A DNA stretch of 64,000 bases from Gordonia sp. PDNC005 (GTDB lineage: Bacteria; Actinomycetota; Actinomycetes; Mycobacteriales; Mycobacteriaceae). Each line of letters starts with the position of its first letter. Positions within the stretch are counted from its first letter, which is position 1. The DNA is taken from positions 1,488,001 to 1,552,000 of the forward strand of contig NZ_CP070351.1 of assembly GCF_016919385.1 (NCBI RefSeq), written 5' to 3'. Shown piece by piece: positions 54,390 to 63,522 of the stretch. The notes beneath the pieces were generated by a model, which saw nothing but the letters and a program-made list of their open reading frames with translations, searched no databases and was not told the origin of the DNA. Both the position numbers and the translations under genes were made by a program.

Positions 54390-54997
54390 GCCCGCTGATC
54401 GGTGTTCTTGCACTTCAGGGTGACGTGCGAGAACACACCGAGGCTCTCCTCGCGTCGGGGGCCGAGGTGCTGCCGGTCCGCAGGAAGGCCGAACTCGATC
54501 GTGTGGACGGCCTGGTGATTCCGGGTGGGGAGTCGACCACGATGAGCAGGCTGCTCGGTGTGTTCGACCTCTACGATCCGCTGGTCGAACGCCTGCGTGA
54601 CGGGCTTCCGGCGTACGGGTCGTGCGCTGGCATGATCATGCTCGCCTCAACGATCCTCGACACCCGGCCCGACGCACGACACCTGGACGCCCTCCACGTG
54701 ACCGTCCGCCGCAACGCGTTCGGGCGCCAGGTCGAATCGTTCGAGACGGATCTGGACTTCGTCGGGATCACCGATGCGCCGGGCGCGGACCCGATGCGGG
54801 CCGTCTTCATCCGCGCACCGTGGGTCGAGTCGGTAGGGGAGGGCGTCGACGTGCTGGCGACCGTTCCCGACGGTCCGGCCGCCGGGCGTGTCGTCGCCGT
54901 GCGCCAGCAGAACGTACTGGCCACGTCGTTCCACCCGGAAGTCACCGGGGATCACCGTGTGCACCGCTTCTTCGTCGACATGGTCGCGGAAGCGTAG
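54386..54997 (+). CDS. pdxT: Pyridoxal 5'-phosphate synthase, glutaminase subunit PdxT
   Basis: A 203-aa class I glutaminase that supplies ammonia to PdxS. The nucleophile is in [10 protein letters not shown], the oxyanion-loop signature [15 protein letters not shown] is at the N-terminal third, and the catalytic His-x-Glu is in [14 protein letters not shown] 54386 overlaps the tesB stop, so the gene is translated from the tesB message rather than with pdxS. Confidence 0.95.
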   Translation: MSPLIGVLALQGDVREHTEALLASGAEVLPVRRKAELDRVDGLVIPGGESTTMSRLLGVFDLYDPLVERLRDGLPAYGSCAGMIMLASTILDTRPDARHLDALHVTVRRNAFGRQVESFETDLDFVGITDAPGADPMRAVFIRAPWVESVGEGVDVLATVPDGPAAGRVVAVRQQNVLATSFHPEVTGDHRVHRFFVDMVAEA

Positions 54998-55031
54998 GAT
55001 TTCACAGTCGTAAACGGAAGGAAGCACCACT

Positions 55032-55787
55032 ATGAGCGGCCACTCCAAATGGGCCACCACCAAGCACAAGAAGGCGGTCATCGACGCCAAGCGCGGCAAG
55101 ATGTTCGCCAAGCTGATCAAGAACATCGAGGTGGCGGCTCGGACCGGCGGTGGTGACCCGGCGGGCAACCCGACTCTCTTCGACGCGATTCAGAAGGCCA
55201 AGAAGTCGTCGGTCCCCAACGACAACATCGAACGCGCACGCAAGCGCGGCGGTGGTGAAGAAGGCGGCGGCGCCGACTGGCAGACCATCATGTACGAGGG
55301 CTACGGACCCAACGGTGTCGCGATCCTCATCGAGTGCCTTACCGACAATCGCAACCGCGCGGCAGGTGAGGTCCGCACGGCGATGACCCGCAACGGTGGC
55401 AACATGGCCGATCCGGGGTCGGTCTCGTACCTCTTCACTCGCAAGGGTGTCGTGACACTGGACAAGGGTGACCAGTCCGAGGACGACGTGCTGATGGCAG
55501 TGCTCGACGCAGGTGCTGAAGAGGTCACCGACCTCGGTGAGCAGTTCGAGATCGTCAGCGAGCCGACCGACCTCGTCGCGGTCCGCACCGCGCTGCAGGA
55601 GGCGGGCATCGACTACGAGTCGGCCGAGCCGGACTTCCGCGCATCGGTCGAGGTCCCCGTCGACGCCGACGGCGCACGGAAGATGTTCAAGCTCATCGAC
55701 GCGCTCGAGGACTCGGACGACGTGCAGAACGTCTACAGCAACGTCGACATCAGCGACGAGGTCCTCGCCGAGCTCGACAACGACTGA
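55032..55787 (+). CDS. yebC: YebC/PmpR family regulatory protein
   Basis: A 251-aa protein with the invariant start [20 protein letters not shown] and the conserved [20 protein letters not shown]. YebC/TACO1 proteins were described as transcription regulators and more recently as translation factors that assist ribosomes at difficult sequences. ATG 55032 has GGAAGG 8 nt upstream. A LexA box begins 6 nt after its stop and controls the following ruv genes. Confidence 0.95.
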   Translation: MSGHSKWATTKHKKAVIDAKRGKMFAKLIKNIEVAARTGGGDPAGNPTLFDAIQKAKKSSVPNDNIERARKRGGGEEGGGADWQTIMYEGYGPNGVAILIECLTDNRNRAAGEVRTAMTRNGGNMADPGSVSYLFTRKGVVTLDKGDQSEDDVLMAVLDAGAEEVTDLGEQFEIVSEPTDLVAVRTALQEAGIDYESAEPDFRASVEVPVDADGARKMFKLIDALEDSDDVQNVYSNVDISDEVLAELDND

Positions 55788-55792
55788 TAGTC

Positions 55793-55808
55793 TCGAACAA
55801 ACGTTCGT
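55793..55808 (+). promoter_or_regulatory. LexA (SOS) box of the ruvCAB operon
   Basis: TCGAAC-AAAC-GTTCGT matches the actinobacterial SOS box TCGAAC-N4-GTTCGA at 11 of 12 fixed positions. A GATAGT hexamer (55786-55791) directly precedes it, so bound LexA would cover the transcription start of ruvC. Confidence 0.85.
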
Positions 55809-55850
55809 CACCGGCCGGGGTGGCACGGTTGTCTGGAGGGCGGGTCGCTC

Positions 55851-56420
55851 GTGCGTGTGATGGGGGTCGATCCGGGGCTCACCAGGTGCGGTGTCGCACT
55901 GGTCGAGTCGACGGGCGGACGTGGGGTCACCGCGCTCGACGTCGACGTCGTTCGAACCCCTGCCGACATGGAACTCGCCGAGCGTCTGCTCGCCGTGCAC
56001 AAGGGTGTCGAGCATTGGCTCGACACCCACTCGCCTGACGTGGTCGCGATCGAGCGAGTGTTCGCGCAACGTCAGGTCAGCACTGCCATGGGCACTGCCC
56101 AAGCTGCGGGTGTGGTCGCGTTGGCGGCGGCGCAGCGGGGGATCCCGGTGCGCTTTCACACGCCGTCCGAGGTCAAAGCGGCCGTCACGGGGTCGGGACG
56201 TGCCGACAAGGCCCAAGTCACGGCGATGATCACGCGAATCCTCGGATTGCAGACACCGCCGAAGCCGGCCGACGCGGCCGACGCACTCGCGTTGGCGGTG
56301 TGTCACTGCTGGCGTGGGCCGGTGAATGAACGCATGGAGGCCGCCGCCAAACAGGCGAAGGCCGCTCAGGAACGTCATCGTGCCCGCCTGCGTGCGGCAC
56401 GAGAGGAGGCAGCCCGATGA
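55851..56420 (+). CDS. ruvC: Holliday junction resolvase RuvC
   Basis: A 189-aa endonuclease of the RNase H fold that cuts Holliday junctions. The catalytic acids are in [11 protein letters not shown] (Asp), [11 protein letters not shown] (Glu) and the C-terminal [13 protein letters not shown] (two Asp). A basic helix extends the C-terminus beyond the usual end. GTG 55851 gives the family start, with GGAGG about 12 nt upstream. It is the first gene of ruvCAB under the LexA box and overlaps ruvA (ATGA). Confidence 0.95.
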   Translation: MRVMGVDPGLTRCGVALVESTGGRGVTALDVDVVRTPADMELAERLLAVHKGVEHWLDTHSPDVVAIERVFAQRQVSTAMGTAQAAGVVALAAAQRGIPVRFHTPSEVKAAVTGSGRADKAQVTAMITRILGLQTPPKPADAADALALAVCHCWRGPVNERMEAAAKQAKAAQERHRARLRAAREEAAR

Positions 56421-57010
56421 TCGCGTCCGTGTCCGGTGAGGTCATCGACATCGCCCTCGACCACGCCGTCGTGGAGTGCGCCGGTGTCGGCTACCGGGTG
56501 CTGGCGACGCCGCCGACCCTCGGCAGACTCACCCGCGGGTCTCACGCCCGGCTGCTCACGTCGATGATCGTCCGCGAGGACTCGATGACGCTGTACGGCT
56601 TCACCGACCCGGAAGCCCGTGATCTCTTCGGATTGCTTCAGACCGTGACGGGCGTCGGCCCGCGACTGGCGATGGCGACCCTCGCGGTCCTCGAACCGGA
56701 CAGCCTACGTCGTGCGCTCGCGGATTCCGACGCCAAGGCGCTGACAGCTGTTCCGGGCATCGGGAAGCGGGTCGCGGAACGGCTTGTCGTGGAACTCCGC
56801 GACAAGGTCGACGCGGGCCCCGTCGCGAGCGGAGTTCCCGGAGCGCCTGCGTCGGGTGCCGGCGGGCAGGTCACCGAGGCGCTCATCGGACTCGGCTTCA
56901 CCGAGGGCGCCGCGCAGCAGGCCGTTGCCGCGGTGCTCGCGGCACAGCCGGACGCCGACTCGTCGACGCTCCTCCGCACGGCTCTCGCAGGCCTCGGTCC
57001 TCGCCGATGA
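56417..57010 (+). CDS. ruvA: Holliday junction DNA helicase subunit RuvA
   Basis: A 197-aa tetrameric junction-binding protein. The N-terminal OB domain ([20 protein letters not shown]) is followed by two HhH motifs ([20 protein letters not shown] and [19 protein letters not shown]) and a C-terminal RuvB-binding three-helix domain ([19 protein letters not shown]). It loads RuvB on the junction. It overlaps ruvB by four bases. Confidence 0.96.
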   Translation: MIASVSGEVIDIALDHAVVECAGVGYRVLATPPTLGRLTRGSHARLLTSMIVREDSMTLYGFTDPEARDLFGLLQTVTGVGPRLAMATLAVLEPDSLRRALADSDAKALTAVPGIGKRVAERLVVELRDKVDAGPVASGVPGAPASGAGGQVTEALIGLGFTEGAAQQAVAAVLAAQPDADSSTLLRTALAGLGPRR

Positions 57011-58080
57011 TGGACGGATTCGACGACGCCGACGACTACCTGACCGGTGCAGACGCCGTACCCGCGGACCGCGACCTCGACAACAGTCTCCGGCCGTCGA
57101 GCCTGCAGGACTTTATCGGTCAGCCGAAGGTCCGTGAACAGCTCGAACTCGTCCTGCACGCCGCCAGGGCACGCGGGCGCACCCCGGACCACATCCTGCT
57201 GTCCGGGCCGCCGGGACTCGGCAAGACGTCGCTGGCGATGATCATCGCGAGCGAGATGGGCGCGGCCATTCGGATCACCTCCGGCCCTGCGCTGGAGCGG
57301 GCGGGCGACCTCGCGGCGATGCTGTCGAATCTGGTCGAAGGCGACGTGCTCTTCATCGACGAGATCCACCGCATCGCGCGGCCCGCCGAAGAGATGCTGT
57401 ACCTCGCGATGGAAGACTTCCGGGTCGACGTCGTCGTCGGAAAGGGGCCGGGCGCCACGTCGATCCCGCTCGACATCGCGCCGTTCACCCTTGTCGGCGC
57501 CACCACTCGGTCCGGTGCGCTCACCGGTCCGCTGCGCGACCGTTTCGGTTTCACCGCGCACATGGAGTTCTACGAACCCTCAGAACTCGTTCGAGTGCTC
57601 ACCCGATCGGCTGTGATCCTCGGAATCGACATCGACGACGATGCGGCCGCCGAAGTCGCAGGCCGATCACGTGGAACGCCTCGTATCGCGAACCGCCTCC
57701 TGCGCCGAGTTCGCGACTACGCCGAAGTGCGGGGCGACGGCCGTGTTGATGTGACGGGCGCCCGCGCCGCACTCGCCGTGTACGACGTCGACGAACTCGG
57801 TCTCGACCGCCTGGACCGTGCGGTTCTGGGTGCCTTGGTCCGCGGCTTCGGCGGCGGACCGGTCGGAGTGTCGACCCTGGCCGTGGCCGTCGGCGAAGAG
57901 CCCGCCACCGTCGAAGAGGTCTGCGAGCCGTTCCTCGTGCGAGCCGGAATGATCGCGCGCACGCCCCGCGGCCGGGTGGCGACCGCCGCTGCCTGGCATC
58001 ACCTCGGCCTCACCCCGCCGCCGGACGCCATCGACCGGGTTCACGGTGTCCGGGCCCGCGAAGAGACGTTGTTCGACTAG
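57007..58080 (+). CDS. ruvB: Holliday junction branch-migration ATPase RuvB
   Basis: A 357-aa AAA+ motor. Walker A is [15 protein letters not shown], Walker [12 protein letters not shown], sensor 1 LVGATTRSG, and the arginine finger lies in [11 protein letters not shown]-terminal winged helix binds DNA. It drives branch migration with RuvA and ends the SOS-controlled operon; yajC starts 53 bp later. Confidence 0.97.
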   Translation: MMDGFDDADDYLTGADAVPADRDLDNSLRPSSLQDFIGQPKVREQLELVLHAARARGRTPDHILLSGPPGLGKTSLAMIIASEMGAAIRITSGPALERAGDLAAMLSNLVEGDVLFIDEIHRIARPAEEMLYLAMEDFRVDVVVGKGPGATSIPLDIAPFTLVGATTRSGALTGPLRDRFGFTAHMEFYEPSELVRVLTRSAVILGIDIDDDAAAEVAGRSRGTPRIANRLLRRVRDYAEVRGDGRVDVTGARAALAVYDVDELGLDRLDRAVLGALVRGFGGGPVGVSTLAVAVGEEPATVEEVCEPFLVRAGMIARTPRGRVATAAAWHHLGLTPPPDAIDRVHGVRAREETLFD

Positions 58081-58133
58081 TCCACGGCACCTGGAGTCCA
58101 GCGGCGGGCCGGGGGCCTGGCACACTAGAGGTT

Positions 58134-58526
58134 ATGCCTTCAAACTTGATCATCCCGTTGATGCTGGCGGCGATGGCCGTGTTCATGTTCATGAGCATCA
58201 GGAACCAGAAGAAGCGGGCCGCCGCGGCCAGCGAGATGCAGTCGTCCGTGGTCCCCGGTTCGCGTGTCCAGCTCCACTCCGGTCTGTTCGGCACCGTCGT
58301 CGATCCGTCGGGCGAGGAGTTCGTGACGATCGAGATCGCTCCGGGTGTGGTCACCGAGTGGAACCGCCTCGCGATTCGTGAGGTCATCACGGCCGACGAG
58401 GACGGTGCGGATGCCGCTGACTCCGACGACGAAGATCCCATCGAGGTTCCCGACAGCCCGGCCGCGCTCGACAAGCTGACTAAGAAGACCGACGACGAGT
58501 CCGGCGACAAGCCCGAAGAGAAGTAG
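58134..58526 (+). CDS. yajC: Preprotein translocase subunit YajC
   Basis: A 130-aa small membrane protein with one N-terminal helix (IIPLMLAAMAVFMFMSI) and the conserved RNQKKRAAAASEMQSSVVPG and VQLHSGLFGTVVD. A long acidic C-terminal tail (Asp/Glu-rich, ~45 residues) follows, as in other actinobacteria. It associates with SecDF at the Sec translocon. AGAGG is close to ATG 58134. secD follows after 11 nt. Confidence 0.92.
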   Translation: MPSNLIIPLMLAAMAVFMFMSIRNQKKRAAAASEMQSSVVPGSRVQLHSGLFGTVVDPSGEEFVTIEIAPGVVTEWNRLAIREVITADEDGADAADSDDEDPIEVPDSPAALDKLTKKTDDESGDKPEEK

Positions 58527-58537
58527 GCTTTTCAGAC

Positions 58538-60145
58538 GTGACCAGCAACAATCCACTCACTGCGCGGCGTAACGCGCAGCGAGAGACACCTCCGTGGGTG
58601 CCTCTCCTGGCGTTTCTCGCCGTTCTCGGCGCGATTTTCGCCCTGATCTTCGCCACCGGCAGCCACAAGGCCGAACCCAAGCTGGGCATCGACCTGCAGG
58701 GCGGGACGCGCGTGGTGCTGACCGCGCGCACCGACCAGGGTGCCGACCCGACCCGGGCACAGCTCGACGATGCACGCCAGATCATCCAGCAGCGCGTCGA
58801 CGGCCTCGGCGTCGGCGGCTCCGAGGTGGTCGTGAACGGCAACACGCTCGTCATCACCGTTCCAGGTGAGGACGGCAAGCAGGCGCGCACCCTTGCCCAG
58901 ACTGCTCAGTTGTTCATCCGCCCGGTCATCACAAGCCAGGCCGCAATTCCGCAGAAGGCGGACCCGAACGCGAAGAAGCCCGCCGACATGACGGCGGACG
59001 AGCAGAAGAAGGCGATCGCGGATGCTCGCGCCGCCCGGCAGGCTCCGGCGAACGCCGACCAGAAGGAGCTCGCCCGCCTGCAGGCGGAGATGTCCAAGGT
59101 CAACTGCGCGCCGAATGTGAGTGATCCGCTGGTCGGCTACGACAAGCCCGACCAGTACCTCGTCGCCTGCGGTCAGGACGACGGACAGGTGTACCTGCTG
59201 GCGCCGATGATCATCCGCGGCACCGACGTCGCCGACGCGAAGTCTCAGCAGAATCAGGCGGGACAGTGGGTCGTCTCCGTGGACTACCGCGGCGAGGGCA
59301 AGCAGACCTGGGTCGACTACACGTCGAAGAACGTCGGCAAGACCACCGCCACCGTCCTCGACACCCGCGTTGTGAGCGCTGCGACGATCAACGGCGCCAT
59401 CATCGGCACCACCGAGATCAGCGGCAGCTTCACACAATCCGAGACCATCGATCTCGCCAACGCCCTCAAATACGGTTCGCTCCCGCTGTCGTTCTCCATG
59501 TCGGACGCGCAGACCGTGTCGGCGACGCTCGGCCTCACATCGTTGCGTGCCGGTCTGATCGCGGGCGGCGTCGGTCTGCTCGCCGTACTGATCTACGCAC
59601 TCGCGTACTACCGGATGCTCGGTTTCCTCACGTTCCTGTCGCTGCTCCTCGCCGCAGGCATGGTGTACGGCCTGATCGTGCTCCTCGGTCGCTGGATCGG
59701 CTTCACCCTCGATCTCTCCGGCATCGCCGGTCTGGTCATCGGCATCGGCATGACCGCCGACTCGTTCGTCGTCTACTTCGAACGAATAAAGGACGAGATG
59801 AGAGAGGGCAGATCGTTCCGATCCGCCGTCACACGCGGTTGGCAGAGTGCACGTCGTACGGTCTGGACCGGTAACGCCGTCAGCTTCCTCGCCGCCGTGA
59901 TCATCTATGTGCTCGCCGTCGGCCAGGTCAAGGGCTTCGCGTTCACGCTCGGCCTGACGACCATCATCGACGTCGTCATCGTCTTCCTCGTCACGCACCC
60001 GCTGGTCGTGATGGCGAGCCGGACCGAGTTCCTGTCGCGGCCCAGCATCAACGGCCTCGGCGCCGTGTCCGATGTCGCGCGCAAGCGCCGCGCCGCAGCC
60101 GCGCGCGCCAAGAAAGCAGCGACCACCGCAGGGGAGGAGTCGTAG
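58538..60145 (+). CDS. secD: Protein translocase subunit SecD
   Basis: A 535-aa membrane protein with the usual six helices. The first periplasmic domain carries LGIDLQGGTRVVLTA and an Ala/Lys-rich insertion around residues 140-185. The C-terminal membrane block has VGLLAVLIYALAYYRMLGFL and GIGMTADSFVVYFERIKDE, holding the proton-path acids. SecD with SecF uses the proton gradient to pull exported proteins across the membrane. GTG 58538 begins 11 nt after yajC and the stop overlaps secF by one base. Confidence 0.95.
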   Translation: MTSNNPLTARRNAQRETPPWVPLLAFLAVLGAIFALIFATGSHKAEPKLGIDLQGGTRVVLTARTDQGADPTRAQLDDARQIIQQRVDGLGVGGSEVVVNGNTLVITVPGEDGKQARTLAQTAQLFIRPVITSQAAIPQKADPNAKKPADMTADEQKKAIADARAARQAPANADQKELARLQAEMSKVNCAPNVSDPLVGYDKPDQYLVACGQDDGQVYLLAPMIIRGTDVADAKSQQNQAGQWVVSVDYRGEGKQTWVDYTSKNVGKTTATVLDTRVVSAATINGAIIGTTEISGSFTQSETIDLANALKYGSLPLSFSMSDAQTVSATLGLTSLRAGLIAGGVGLLAVLIYALAYYRMLGFLTFLSLLLAAGMVYGLIVLLGRWIGFTLDLSGIAGLVIGIGMTADSFVVYFERIKDEMREGRSFRSAVTRGWQSARRTVWTGNAVSFLAAVIIYVLAVGQVKGFAFTLGLTTIIDVVIVFLVTHPLVVMASRTEFLSRPSINGLGAVSDVARKRRAAAARAKKAATTAGEES

Positions 60146-61203
60146 TGAGTTCCAACGAGACCACTGCCGAGAAGCCGACGACGGACTGGGCGGACGACGA
60201 CTACGTCGCCGCTGAGAACACGTCGTTCTTCTCCCGCCTCTACTCGGGCACCGGAGCATTCGACGTCGTCGGTCCCCGTTCGCGTCGTCGCCTGTACGTG
60301 ATCTCCGGCGTGATCATGGTGATCTGTGTCCTGTCGATGATCTTCCGCGGGTTCACGCCCGGCATCGACTTCGAAGGCGGCACCCAGGTGTCGATCCCGG
60401 CATCGGACACCGTCACCACTTCGTCGGTCAGCGACGCGTTCAGCGCTGCGCTGGGGCAGGCTCCGGAGTCGGTTCAGAAGGCGGGCACCGGTGCCGCCGC
60501 GACCATCCAGGTGCGGACCGAGACGCTGTCACATGAGGACGCGGCGAAGTTGACCGAGAGTCTCGCATCGACGTTCAAGATCAACCAGTCCGATGTGAGC
60601 AGTTCCGACGTCAGTTCCACGTGGGGCGCCGAGATCACGCGCAAGATGGTGATCGCGCTGATCGTGTTCCTTGTTGTCGTGTTCATCTACATCGCGATTC
60701 GATTCGACCGCGAGATGTCGGCGGCAGCGCTCGTGTCTCTCCTGTTCGACGTCGTCGCCACCGCGGGCGTCTACTCGCTCGTCGGCTGGGAAGTGACACC
60801 GGCGACCGTCATCGGTCTGTTGACGATCCTCGGCTTCTCGGTCTACGACACGGTTGTCGTGTTCGACAAGGTGGAGGAGAACACCAGATCAGTGTTCGCG
60901 TCGTCGCGCCGAACGTACTCCGAGCAGACCAACCTGGCCGTCAACCAGACATTCATGCGGTCGATCAACACCACGGTGATCTCGGTGCTGCCGATCATCG
61001 CGCTGATCGTCATCGCGGTCTGGATGCTGGGCGTGGGCACGCTCAAGGACCTGGCGCTCATCCAGCTCGTCGGTGTTGTCGTCGGCACCTACTCGTCGAT
61101 CTTCCTCGCATCGCCGCTGCTGGTGACGCTGAAGGAGCGGCGCGAAGACGTGAAGCGCCACACCGCGAAGGTCTTCGCCCGACGGGAACGGGCCGCAGCA
61201 TGA
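60145..61203 (+). CDS. secF: Protein translocase subunit SecF
   Basis: A 352-aa partner of SecD with six helices. The first periplasmic segment has FTPGIDFEGGTQVSIP, and the membrane block has TILGFSVYDTVVVFDKVEEN and the Arg-containing helix end. The N-terminal 40 residues are acidic and disordered. GTG 60145 shares its first base with the secD stop. Its stop overlaps the following lipoprotein start (ATGA), coupling translocation genes with a secreted lipoprotein. Confidence 0.95.
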   Translation: MSSNETTAEKPTTDWADDDYVAAENTSFFSRLYSGTGAFDVVGPRSRRRLYVISGVIMVICVLSMIFRGFTPGIDFEGGTQVSIPASDTVTTSSVSDAFSAALGQAPESVQKAGTGAAATIQVRTETLSHEDAAKLTESLASTFKINQSDVSSSDVSSTWGAEITRKMVIALIVFLVVVFIYIAIRFDREMSAAALVSLLFDVVATAGVYSLVGWEVTPATVIGLLTILGFSVYDTVVVFDKVEENTRSVFASSRRTYSEQTNLAVNQTFMRSINTTVISVLPIIALIVIAVWMLGVGTLKDLALIQLVGVVVGTYSSIFLASPLLVTLKERREDVKRHTAKVFARRERAAA

Positions 61204-62891
61204 TCGGCCCGCGGCTGCGCCGGGTCGCAGCGCTCACTGCGACCCTCGCGGCCGCGGGATCCCTTCTCGTGGCATGCGGCGACGACGAGCAGTCGAGCGT
61301 CGACTACCTCGTCGACGCACGTGTCCGCAGCCTCAACGTGAACACCGAGGACGGCTACGCGGACGGTGCGCTGATGGCGCTCACCCGCGTGCTGCCCGGA
61401 TTCTCCTACGTCGGACCTCAAGGGCAGACGGTTGCCGACCGGGACATCGGTACCGCCACGGTGCAGGAGTCGTCGCCGCTCACGGTCCGATACGAATTCA
61501 CCGACGGCGCCGTGTACTCCGACGGCCACAAGATGTCGTGCGACGATCTTCTGCTCGCTGCGACAGCGATGGGCGGCAAGACCAAGGGCTTCGACGCGTC
61601 CACCAACGCCGGCTACCGGAACATCGACAAGGTCGACTGCACTCCCGGCGCTCGCACCGCGACCGTCACTTTCGCCTCGGGCTCCGCCTTCGGCGACTGG
61701 GCGAGTCTGTTCGGCGCCGGATCCCTGCTTCCGGCGCACGTCGTCGGGCGTCTTGCCGGAGTGCCCGATGTCGTCGGGGCCATCATGCGCAAGGACTCCA
61801 AGGCGCTCGCGAAGATCGCGAGAGCGTGGAACACCGGTTTCGCAATGAAGCCAGGCGGTGAGATCGACCCGAAGACGATCCTTTCCGCGGGCCCGTACCG
61901 CGTGGACTCGTACACGACTGAACGGGGCCTTCGCCTGGTCGCCAACGACAAGTGGTGGGGCAGGACGCCCGCACTGGGTGACGTGACCGTCTGGACACGC
62001 GGCACAGATGGCGCCGCAGCACTGTCCGACGGCCGAGTCGACGTCGTCGACTCGGGTGACCTCTCGGCGGCCGACACCCTCGCCGGCCGCGAGACGCCGA
62101 TCACCGACCGTGGATCCGCACGTGACGTAGCGCCCGTGTCGGTGACGAATCTCGTCTTCGCCCGCACCGGCGTCGCCTCCGACGTCCTGGTGCGTCGTGC
62201 TCTCGCGTCGTGCATGCCGCGCAATCAGCTGGCCCGTGCCCACGGGTCGAACGGGCTGGTGTGGAACCTGCGCAGTGCAGCACCGGCGGACACTCTCGGC
62301 CCGTCGCTCAACGCGCAGTTCGGCAGGCGGTATCCGCGATCCGACGTCGCACGTGCGCGCGGGCTTCTGGAGCAGCGACCCGTGGACGCCAACGGGCGTC
62401 GCCCCAAGCCCGTCATACGGATCGGTTATCCGGCCGGTTCGACGGTGGACAAGGCTATCGTCGACACAATCGCCCAGTCGTGTGTGAAAGCGGGCGTCAC
62501 GGTCCGTGACGTCTCGTCTCCCGACTTCTCCGTCACCTCACTCGGTTCGGCCGCCGACGCGGTGATCCTGTCGGGTGACACCTTCGCCGCGTCCGGCACC
62601 ACGAGCGGTGTGCCCGCCGTGTTCGCCCTGTACCCGGGCGACCCGCTGAACCTGTCCGGATTCCGGGACGGCGCCGTCCGCACGTCGATCAACGAACTCG
62701 TCGCGACGAGCAGCGACAGTGGGCGACTCCCGCTGCTGCGGTCGATCGAGACGGCCGCCTGGGACCAGCTCCCGTCGATCCCGCTGTTCGGAACGGTGCG
62801 GGGTCGAGAATCGTCCGGCGTCAGCAATGTCGTCGTCGGACTCGGCCGGTCGGGCACCGGCTGGAACATGGACCGTTGGGGAGGAGCCTGA
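61200..62891 (+). CDS. Family 5 solute-binding lipoprotein (Rv2585c-like)
   Basis: A 563-aa exported lipoprotein with signal peptide and lipobox SLLVAC (Cys26). It has the SBP family 5 fold (DppA/OppA type): VSVTNLVFARTGV, VRRALASCMPRNQLA and the C-terminal WDQLPSIPLFGTVRG. Such proteins bind peptides or other solutes for ABC importers, but no permease gene is adjacent, so its ligand and partner are unknown. ATG 61200 overlaps the secF stop. The same placement between secF and apt occurs in mycobacteria. Confidence 0.8.
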   Translation: MIGPRLRRVAALTATLAAAGSLLVACGDDEQSSVDYLVDARVRSLNVNTEDGYADGALMALTRVLPGFSYVGPQGQTVADRDIGTATVQESSPLTVRYEFTDGAVYSDGHKMSCDDLLLAATAMGGKTKGFDASTNAGYRNIDKVDCTPGARTATVTFASGSAFGDWASLFGAGSLLPAHVVGRLAGVPDVVGAIMRKDSKALAKIARAWNTGFAMKPGGEIDPKTILSAGPYRVDSYTTERGLRLVANDKWWGRTPALGDVTVWTRGTDGAAALSDGRVDVVDSGDLSAADTLAGRETPITDRGSARDVAPVSVTNLVFARTGVASDVLVRRALASCMPRNQLARAHGSNGLVWNLRSAAPADTLGPSLNAQFGRRYPRSDVARARGLLEQRPVDANGRRPKPVIRIGYPAGSTVDKAIVDTIAQSCVKAGVTVRDVSSPDFSVTSLGSAADAVILSGDTFAASGTTSGVPAVFALYPGDPLNLSGFRDGAVRTSINELVATSSDSGRLPLLRSIETAAWDQLPSIPLFGTVRGRESSGVSNVVVGLGRSGTGWNMDRWGGA

Positions 62892-63442
62892 TGACCACCG
62901 CCGTCCACTTGGACCGCGCCCGCATCGCGATCGAGACGCACGCACGGCTGGTGCCGGACTTTCCCGAGCCGGGGGTGGCTTTCAAGGACCTCACTCCCGT
63001 GCTGGCGGCCGCCGACGGTCTCGACGCGCTGACCGCTGCGCTCGCCGATGCGTGTGCAGGCGCGGACCTGATCGCGGGCATCGATGCGCGCGGCTTCCTG
63101 CTCGGAGGCGCGATCGCGCATCGCCTCGGCATCGGCGTGGTCGCCGTCCGCAAGGGCGGCAAGCTCCCGCCGCCGGTGATCGGCGTGGATTACGCCCTCG
63201 AATACGGGTCGGCCCGCTTGGAGGTCCCGGCGTCCGGAATCGACTTCCGCGGCCGCCGCGTGGCCGTCGTCGACGATGTCCTGGCCACCGGCGGCACGAT
63301 TGCCGCGACCCTTGCTCTGCTCGCCGAAGTCGGTGCCGAGGTGACCGATGTCGCGGTGGTGATGGAGCTCGACGGGTTCCCCGGCAGGGACATCGTCACC
63401 GCCGCGGCCCCCGTCCGTGTTCATTCGCTCTGCGCTGGCTGA
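62891..63442 (+). CDS. apt: Adenine phosphoribosyltransferase
   Basis: A 183-aa enzyme that converts adenine and PRPP to AMP in purine salvage. The PRPP-binding motif is VAVVDDVLATGGTIAAT; DLIAGIDARGFLLGGAIAH and VRKGGKLPPPVI match the family. ATG 62891 has GGGAGGAG about 4-6 nt upstream and shares one base with the preceding stop (TGATG). It is followed by relA, as in most actinobacteria. Confidence 0.94.
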   Translation: MTTAVHLDRARIAIETHARLVPDFPEPGVAFKDLTPVLAAADGLDALTAALADACAGADLIAGIDARGFLLGGAIAHRLGIGVVAVRKGGKLPPPVIGVDYALEYGSARLEVPASGIDFRGRRVAVVDDVLATGGTIAATLALLAEVGAEVTDVAVVMELDGFPGRDIVTAAAPVRVHSLCAG

Positions 63443-63522
63443 AGCGGCGAAAAGCACCCCCGCAACACCCGAGAGAACCCCAGTCCGACCGCGTCGACGG
63501 CGCGATGCCATAAACTCGGGCC

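Noticed and set aside
58532..60259. A 575-codon open frame opposite secD
   Set aside because: Same reasoning: antisense shadow of a well-identified gene, with no start signal or homology.
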